From assembly GCA_963797255.1 (NCBI GenBank), contig CAWCOV010000001.1:496001-560000 (forward strand): DNA of 64,000 bases. Direction: 5' to 3'. The DNA is from JANXZS01 sp963797255. Lineage in GTDB: Bacteria; Acidobacteriota; Terriglobia; Terriglobales; Acidobacteriaceae. Shown piece by piece: positions 59,637 to 64,000 of the stretch. The notes below the pieces were generated by a model. That model was given only the letters and a program-made list of their open reading frames with translations. It made no database searches and was not told where the DNA came from. The position numbers and the translations under genes are program-made. Position 1 is the stretch's first letter. The number at the start of each line of letters is the position of its first letter.

Positions 59637-60755
59637 CTAAACGACCGCCGGTTCAATCATGATCTTCATCGAATGAGCCTGCGGATGCGAAGCGAGCTCA
59701 ATAGCTTCTACTGCCCGATCCAGCGGAAAACGATGCGACACCAGCCGGGTTAAATCATAGCCCTCGCCGTAGCCATTGAATACGATGGCCGCTGCTTCAT
59801 CCTGGATCTCCGCCGACGAGCTATACGACCCGATCAGGTCCTTCTCGTCCAGGCAAATAGCTCCGGGATCTATCACCGCTTCCTCATGCAGCGTCTGCGC
59901 AAACAGCATCACCTTGCCGCCCGGCCGCACCGCGTCCAGCGCCAATCGGATCAGCGGATTCCCAGCCACTGCCAGGATCGCCGCATCCGCCCCCCGCCCT
60001 TCCGTCATTTCCTTCACGTAGGCCACCACGTCCGACTTCTGCGCATTGATCGGATGGTCCAGCCCAAAGGTCGCCGCGACTTTGTGCCGTTCCTCATATA
60101 GATCGGATGTCAGAATCGTAGCGTCCGAACGCTTTGCCAGCGAAGCCAGCAGAATCCCGATTGGACCCTGCCCAATCACCAGCACCGTCTCATCTGGCTG
60201 AAGATTCAGCAGTTGAACGCCCTTATAACAAGTATTTACCGGCTCAACGAAGGCCGCCTGCTCAAACGGAACGCCGTCTGGGATACGCACCACCCCGCCA
60301 CGCTCAACAATCCAGTCCATCACGCGGACATACTGCGCAAAGCCGCCCCCAGCCGCCTCAAAACCAGCGGTGCATCCCACTTTCTTATAAACCGGGCATT
60401 GAGCGAAAGTTTTCTTCCTGCAGTAGTAGCATTCCCGGCAAGGAATGTGATGAAACACCATCACCCGGTCTCCGGCGGCAAACTTCGTCACGTCCGCGCC
60501 AACCGCTGCCACAACTCCCGCAGTCTCGTGTCCAAAAATTCGCGGAGCAGAGTGCGACCCGGTATGGATCTTTTTCAAATCCGTCCCGCAGATCCCGCAC
60601 GACCTCACCTCGATCAGCAACTCGCCTGCGCCGATCTCCGGAACCGGCACCGTCTCCAGGCGCACATCGTTCACGCCCCGGTATACCGCTGCCTGCATCG
60701 TTGCCGGAATCGAGCGGACATCCTGTGTTTCCATGGCCAATGCTTTTGTATTCAT
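59637..60755 (-). CDS. Second zinc-dependent alcohol dehydrogenase (MDR) in the hopanoid operon
   Basis: 372 residues. Catalytic zinc site SCGICGTDLKKIH and FGHETAGVVAAVG; structural zinc cysteines CRECYYCRKKTFAQC; cofactor motif VIGQGPIGILLASLAKRSDA. It shares fold and arrangement with the neighbouring dehydrogenase but differs in sequence, so the two are paralogues and not a recent duplication. It lies between hpnG (21-base gap) and the other dehydrogenase. ATG 60755 is preferred to the GTG at 60758 because AGAGG is better spaced. Substrate unknown. Confidence 0.9.
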   Translation of the reverse strand: MNTKALAMETQDVRSIPATMQAAVYRGVNDVRLETVPVPEIGAGELLIEVRSCGICGTDLKKIHTGSHSAPRIFGHETAGVVAAVGADVTKFAAGDRVMVFHHIPCRECYYCRKKTFAQCPVYKKVGCTAGFEAAGGGFAQYVRVMDWIVERGGVVRIPDGVPFEQAAFVEPVNTCYKGVQLLNLQPDETVLVIGQGPIGILLASLAKRSDATILTSDLYEERHKVAATFGLDHPINAQKSDVVAYVKEMTEGRGADAAILAVAGNPLIRLALDAVRPGGKVMLFAQTLHEEAVIDPGAICLDEKDLIGSYSSSAEIQDEAAAIVFNGYGEGYDLTRLVSHRFPLDRAVEAIELASHPQAHSMKIMIEPAVV

Positions 60756-60776
60756 CACGCCTCTGCCGTGTTCGCC

Positions 60777-61487
60777 CTAAAAGCGGTACTCTTTAAGATA
60801 GTCCTCGTTACGCAGAAACTCACTCACTGACTTGCCAAGTTCCACCGCCGCCTTCCGGCTGTTCTTCCCAAACCGGCTCAAAGCGCCCCAATATTGCGGC
60901 CGGAATGCCACGTTTGCTGCAAATCTTGCCACCTGGAATTGCCCTTCGGCGTCCACATACGCGTTCATATCCGGCAGCCTGTCTTCCAAACCATCCGACA
61001 CCGCCTTGAAGCAAAACACCGGAATCCGACGCATCGAGGCCAACCGCGCGACCGTAGCGCCTTCCATATCTACCAGTGCAGCCCCGGGATAAGCGGCAGC
61101 CAATCTCCGCTTCTCCGCCTCTCCCGCAATCCGCGCGCTCGTCACCAGCCCGGCCCGCTCTCCGCCCGATACCGCCTCAAACTGCTCCCCGGTCTGCGCA
61201 TTCACGATCTGGCGCACCTGGTACTCATTCCCGGCAGAAAACCCCTCACGGAGCGCCCCAGCCCAGCCAATCGTTAGCACTGCCGATAGCGCACCATCCT
61301 TCTCTGCCTCGGCAAACGCCTTCGTCGCCCGATCCCGCCCAATGCCGGCGCACGTCGCAATCCACCTCGCTCCGCGGTCGTCCTTTTCCCACCGCCACAC
61401 ATGCTTCGCGGTTGGCACCCGCTCCCAACCCTTCACCAGCGGTGCAAGCTCTCCCGGCATCGCCGCGATAATCCCCACCCGCGTCAT
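60777..61487 (-). CDS. hpnG: HpnG, adenosylhopane nucleosidase-type phosphorylase
   Basis: 236 residues, purine-nucleoside-phosphorylase fold. VGIIAAMPGELAPLVKGWER is the start of the fold, CAGIGRDRATKAF the Gly-rich phosphate/ribose loop, VDMEGATVARLASMRRIPVF the Glu-containing ribose site, and KAVSDGLEDRLPDM has the catalytic Asp. HpnG releases adenine from adenosylhopane to give ribosylhopane. Start ATG 61487 overlaps the hpnA stop (ATGA). A longer frame to 61520 is unlikely because of that overlap. Confidence 0.93.
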   Translation of the reverse strand: MTRVGIIAAMPGELAPLVKGWERVPTAKHVWRWEKDDRGARWIATCAGIGRDRATKAFAEAEKDGALSAVLTIGWAGALREGFSAGNEYQVRQIVNAQTGEQFEAVSGGERAGLVTSARIAGEAEKRRLAAAYPGAALVDMEGATVARLASMRRIPVFCFKAVSDGLEDRLPDMNAYVDAEGQFQVARFAANVAFRPQYWGALSRFGKNSRKAAVELGKSVSEFLRNEDYLKEYRF

Positions 61488-62479
61488 GCCGCCGGCGCGT
61501 ATCCGTGCGCTCGAAACCATTCAATCGCCGCCCGCAGCGCCTGGTACACGGGAGCCACCGTGAACCCAAGGTCCCGCTCTGCCTTCGCTGAGGACGCATA
61601 CATCTTCTTCTTGCCCATGCGTACCGCTTCAACCGTGGCCCTCGGTTCCTTGCCCCGCAGCCTGCCCGTAAAGTTCTCGTCGAAGAACGCGAACGCCAGC
61701 GCCACTCCCTGCGGAACCTTCATCGTGGGGGACGGCAGCCCGGTAATCGCGGACATCCTGTCCAGAATCTGCTTCAGCGTAAGATTCTCGCCCCCAAGGA
61801 TGTACCGCTCTCCTGCGCGGCCCACCGTCAGTGCCGCAACGTGCGTCTTTGCCACCTCGGCCACATCCACCAGGTTCAGCCCCGTGTCCATGTATGCCGG
61901 AAATCTTTTGTTTAGGAAGTCCACGATGATCCCGCCCGTCGGCGTCGGACGAACATCGTTCGCGCCAATCGGAGTCGTGGGATTCAGAATCACCACATCC
62001 TGTCCCGCCTGCGCTGCCTTCAGCGCTTCCTGCTCAGCCATGAACTTCGATCGCTTGTAGTGCCCAATCATGTCGTCGATTGAAACCGGCGTACGCTCAT
62101 CCACAATCGTGCCGTCTGCCTGGAAGCCCATCGTGGCCACGCTGGATGTGTACACCACGCGCCGCACACCCTCTTCCCGAGCCACTCGCAGCAAATCGCG
62201 TGTGCCGTTCACGTTCGCTGCATACATCGCTGCCGGATCGCGAACCCACAATCGATAATCCGCCGCCACGTGGATCAGCGCCTCGCACCCCGCAAGCGCC
62301 GGACGCAAGGCTTCAACATCCCGCAGATCTCCCACCACGGTTTCGCCTTGGATCGCTGCCAGGTTGTCGAGTCGGCTTGTCTTCCTCACCAGGAGCTTCA
62401 TGCTCGCACCTTGCTCCGCAAGTGCGCCCGCGACATGACTGCCCACAAAGCCTGTCGCGCCAGTTAGGAAAACTTTCAT
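61484..62479 (-). CDS. hpnA: HpnA, hopanoid-associated NAD-dependent sugar epimerase/dehydratase
   Basis: 331 residues, extended SDR. MKVFLTGATGFVGSHVAGAL is the NAD-binding motif, VVYTSSVATMGF and the YKRSKFMAE motif carry the catalytic Tyr-x-x-x-Lys, and NPTTPIGANDVRPTPTGGII follows. HpnA accompanies hopanoid genes in many bacteria; the exact substrate is not settled and is thought to be a nucleotide-linked or hopanoid-linked sugar. It starts at ATG 62479 with a weak ribosome site. Stop overlaps hpnG by four bases. Confidence 0.93.
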   Translation of the reverse strand: MKVFLTGATGFVGSHVAGALAEQGASMKLLVRKTSRLDNLAAIQGETVVGDLRDVEALRPALAGCEALIHVAADYRLWVRDPAAMYAANVNGTRDLLRVAREEGVRRVVYTSSVATMGFQADGTIVDERTPVSIDDMIGHYKRSKFMAEQEALKAAQAGQDVVILNPTTPIGANDVRPTPTGGIIVDFLNKRFPAYMDTGLNLVDVAEVAKTHVAALTVGRAGERYILGGENLTLKQILDRMSAITGLPSPTMKVPQGVALAFAFFDENFTGRLRGKEPRATVEAVRMGKKKMYASSAKAERDLGFTVAPVYQALRAAIEWFRAHGYAPAA

Positions 62480-62577
62480 GTGTGAGTGGTGTCCCAGGCC
62501 CTGCCCGGGCAAATGCGGTTCAAGTCTTACTGCTGGAGCGGTTCAATCAATCCCACTCGCCATTCAGAAAAACTCAG

Positions 62578-62994
62578 TTAGTCCAATGCCTCAGGATGAA
62601 GCCCAACTTGCTTCTCGCCCGCAGCCTTTCTTTCCTTGTACTGCTTCACCCAGGCTTCCCAGTGCTTGCCAGCGGCACGATCCTTGCCCGTAAACTCCAG
62701 TCGCGCAATCTCGCTGTACGCCAGCGCACGCTTCTGGTTTGAATTCACCGGAAACAGATTTACATACGAAAGCGACAGCGATGCACCCGGCCTGCGATCG
62801 AAGATGTACGCCTCGAAACGCTCGCCGTTCTTCAACGTCAACGTTACGTCTCCGCGATAATCGAAAGCCTTGTCCAGCGCGTCGAATATCTCTTTCTCGC
62901 TGGCAAACTCCGGGATCCATCCTTCGAGATATAGGTGTTCTGTGCCCGGCGCAATTTCCAAGGCATTCGGATCCACTATCTTCGTCTCCGTCAT
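62578..62994 (-). CDS. Uncharacterised protein encoded between hpnH and hpnA
   Basis: 138 residues, soluble, no signal. TETKIVDPNALEIAPGTEHL opens an acidic first part, then FASEKEIFDALDKAFDYRGD, and VTLTLKNGERFEAYIFDRRP is a beta unit like a small OB- or SH3-type barrel; the end KHWEAWVKQYKERKAAGEKQ is basic and helical. The ATG overlaps the hpnH stop (ATGA), so it is translationally coupled to hpnH. No family is recognised. Position inside the operon suggests a role linked to hopanoid synthesis. Confidence 0.82.
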   Translation of the reverse strand: MTETKIVDPNALEIAPGTEHLYLEGWIPEFASEKEIFDALDKAFDYRGDVTLTLKNGERFEAYIFDRRPGASLSLSYVNLFPVNSNQKRALAYSEIARLEFTGKDRAAGKHWEAWVKQYKERKAAGEKQVGLHPEALD

Positions 62995-64000
62995 GCCCTT
63001 GTCTCCTCAAGTGCTTCCTGCTTGGCGTTATCGATCTGAACCAGCGGAGCAGAATTCGCAATCGGAGCATTCAACAACTCCAGTGCTCCGCGATCGGCAT
63101 AGCGGCTGAATAGCGATGCCTTCGCCATCGCGATAAATCCGCGCAACGATCCAAAGCCGTCATTCACCGCAGAAGCTTCATAGCCGCAACTCACCATGCA
63201 ATTCGCGCACTTGGGATTGCCGCTTTCCGTGCCGTACTTATCCCACTCCGTCGTTTCCAGCAGTTCCTTGAACGAATCAGCATAGCCATCCTGCAACAGG
63301 TAGCAGGGCTTCTGCCAACCGAAGATGTTGTATGCCGGCATGCCCCACGCCGTGCACTGGTAGTCGCGCTTTCCCATCAGAAATTCCAGGAACAGCGGCG
63401 ACATATTGAATTTCCAGCTAGGCTTGCGATTCGACAGAATGGCGCGGAACAAGCGACGTGTGCGAGCACGTCCCAGGAAGCGATTCTGATCAGGAGCCTT
63501 GTCATACGAATAGCCCGGCGACAGCACGATCCCTTCCACGCCCATCGCCATCACTTCGTCGAAAAAGGCGCGAACGCTGTTTGGATCGGTGCCATCAAAG
63601 AAGGTCGCATTCGTCGTCACGCGGAACCCGCGCTTTACCGCTTCTTTAATGCCTTCCACCGCGATGTCGTAACCACCTTCGCGGCAAACTGAAAAATCAT
63701 GGTGCTCGCGCTGGCCATCGAGATGCACCGAGAACGTCAGGTACTTCGACGGCGTGAACTCCGGCAGTCGGCGCTTCAACTCCAGCGCATTCGTGCAGAG
63801 ATAGATATATTTCTTGCGCTCAATCAGCCCGTTCACAATTTCAACGATGCGCGGATGCAGCAGGGGCTCTCCGCCTGGGATACTCACCATCGGCGCGCCG
63901 CACTCTTCCACCGCCGCGAAGCACTCTTCCGGCGTGAGTTCTTTCTTCAAAATGTGTGGCGGATACTGCACTTTGCCGCAGCCCGCGCACGCGAGGTTGC
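62991..64000 (-). CDS. hpnH: HpnH, adenosyl hopene transferase (radical SAM), 5' end cut
   Basis: At least 336 residues; the N-terminus lies beyond the window. At the edge the frame reads NLACAGCGKVQYPP, which is the second half of the CxxxCxxC radical SAM cluster motif (the first Cys is just outside). Further: VSIPGGEPLLHPRIVEIVNG, YLTFSVHLDGQREHHDFSVC, GVEGIVLSPGYSYDKA, and a C-terminal Cys set (KCANCMVSCGYEAS). HpnH links the 5'-deoxyadenosyl group of SAM to hopene, the first step toward bacteriohopanepolyols. First gene visible of the minus-strand operon. Confidence 0.95.
   Translation of the reverse strand, partial: NLACAGCGKVQYPPHILKKELTPEECFAAVEECGAPMVSIPGGEPLLHPRIVEIVNGLIERKKYIYLCTNALELKRRLPEFTPSKYLTFSVHLDGQREHHDFSVCREGGYDIAVEGIKEAVKRGFRVTTNATFFDGTDPNSVRAFFDEVMAMGVEGIVLSPGYSYDKAPDQNRFLGRARTRRLFRAILSNRKPSWKFNMSPLFLEFLMGKRDYQCTAWGMPAYNIFGWQKPCYLLQDGYADSFKELLETTEWDKYGTESGNPKCANCMVSCGYEASAVNDGFGSLRGFIAMAKASLFSRYADRGALELLNAPIANSAPLVQIDNAKQEALEETRA

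Overview
The window looks like chromosomal DNA of a soil bacterium of the phylum Acidobacteriota (Terriglobia / Acidobacteriaceae-like). This is inferred from content, not from a database search. The clues are a moderately GC-rich genome, hopanoid genes, several Tat-exported sugar enzymes (Gfo/Idh/MocA, GH1, aldo/keto reductase), a DUF3300-DUF2950 pair, many secreted proteins of unknown function, and an array of TCATCCCGACCG-type intergenic repeats. No rRNA, phage, IS element or CRISPR array was seen. One tRNA, tRNA-Leu(GAG), is present.

Layout. 0-1 kb: housekeeping (tRNA-Leu, secG). 1.3-3.4 kb: a two-gene accessory island (an unknown protein plus an LGFP-repeat protein) between two nearly identical terminators. 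3.5-5.6 kb: a GH97 glycosidase broken by three +1 shifts. 6.6-8.5 kb: a BlaI-type repressor and BlaR1-like M56 peptidase pair with a likely operator. 8.5-20 kb: mixed single genes, including an AI-2E family transporter, a DUF1254/DUF1214 lipoprotein, an MBL hydrolase, an aminotransferase, a HAD phosphatase, a receiver protein with Glu in place of the phospho-acceptor Asp, and a RibBA whose GTP cyclohydrolase II half looks inactive. 20-24.6 kb: a hemolysin-III-like protein, a tandem pair of secreted paralogues, a beta-propeller and a Big-domain lipoprotein. 24.9-27.7 kb: a two-gene sugar-acid operon (YjhG/YagF-type D-xylonate dehydratase and an SDR). 27.9-36.3 kb: a scarred region with a truncated repeat protein, an acyltransferase remnant, a second SDR 3' remnant beside a GH1 beta-glucosidase, and the short-repeat array. 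36-55 kb: mostly exported or envelope proteins (redoxin, secreted SAM hydrolase, TetR with an Lnt-like protein, OpgC-like protein, RbsD/FucU-like protein, DUF3300, DUF2950, HupE) plus ferritin-like DUF892, Ku and DUF1593.

55.2-64 kb holds a minus-strand hopanoid operon, read in order hpnH (cut by the window edge), a 138-aa unknown protein, hpnA, hpnG, two zinc alcohol dehydrogenases, hpnC, hpnD and hpnE. HpnCDE convert farnesyl diphosphate to squalene. HpnH adds an adenosyl group to hopene and HpnG removes adenine. The two dehydrogenases sit where side-chain oxidation or reduction steps would be expected. Squalene-hopene cyclase is not in the window.

Four loci are split by frameshifts (GH97, the 17.1-kb membrane protein, the 27.9-kb repeat protein, the Lnt-like protein). 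Many of the shifts fall at or beside short homopolymers, so sequencing error and true gene decay must be separated before any biological reading.
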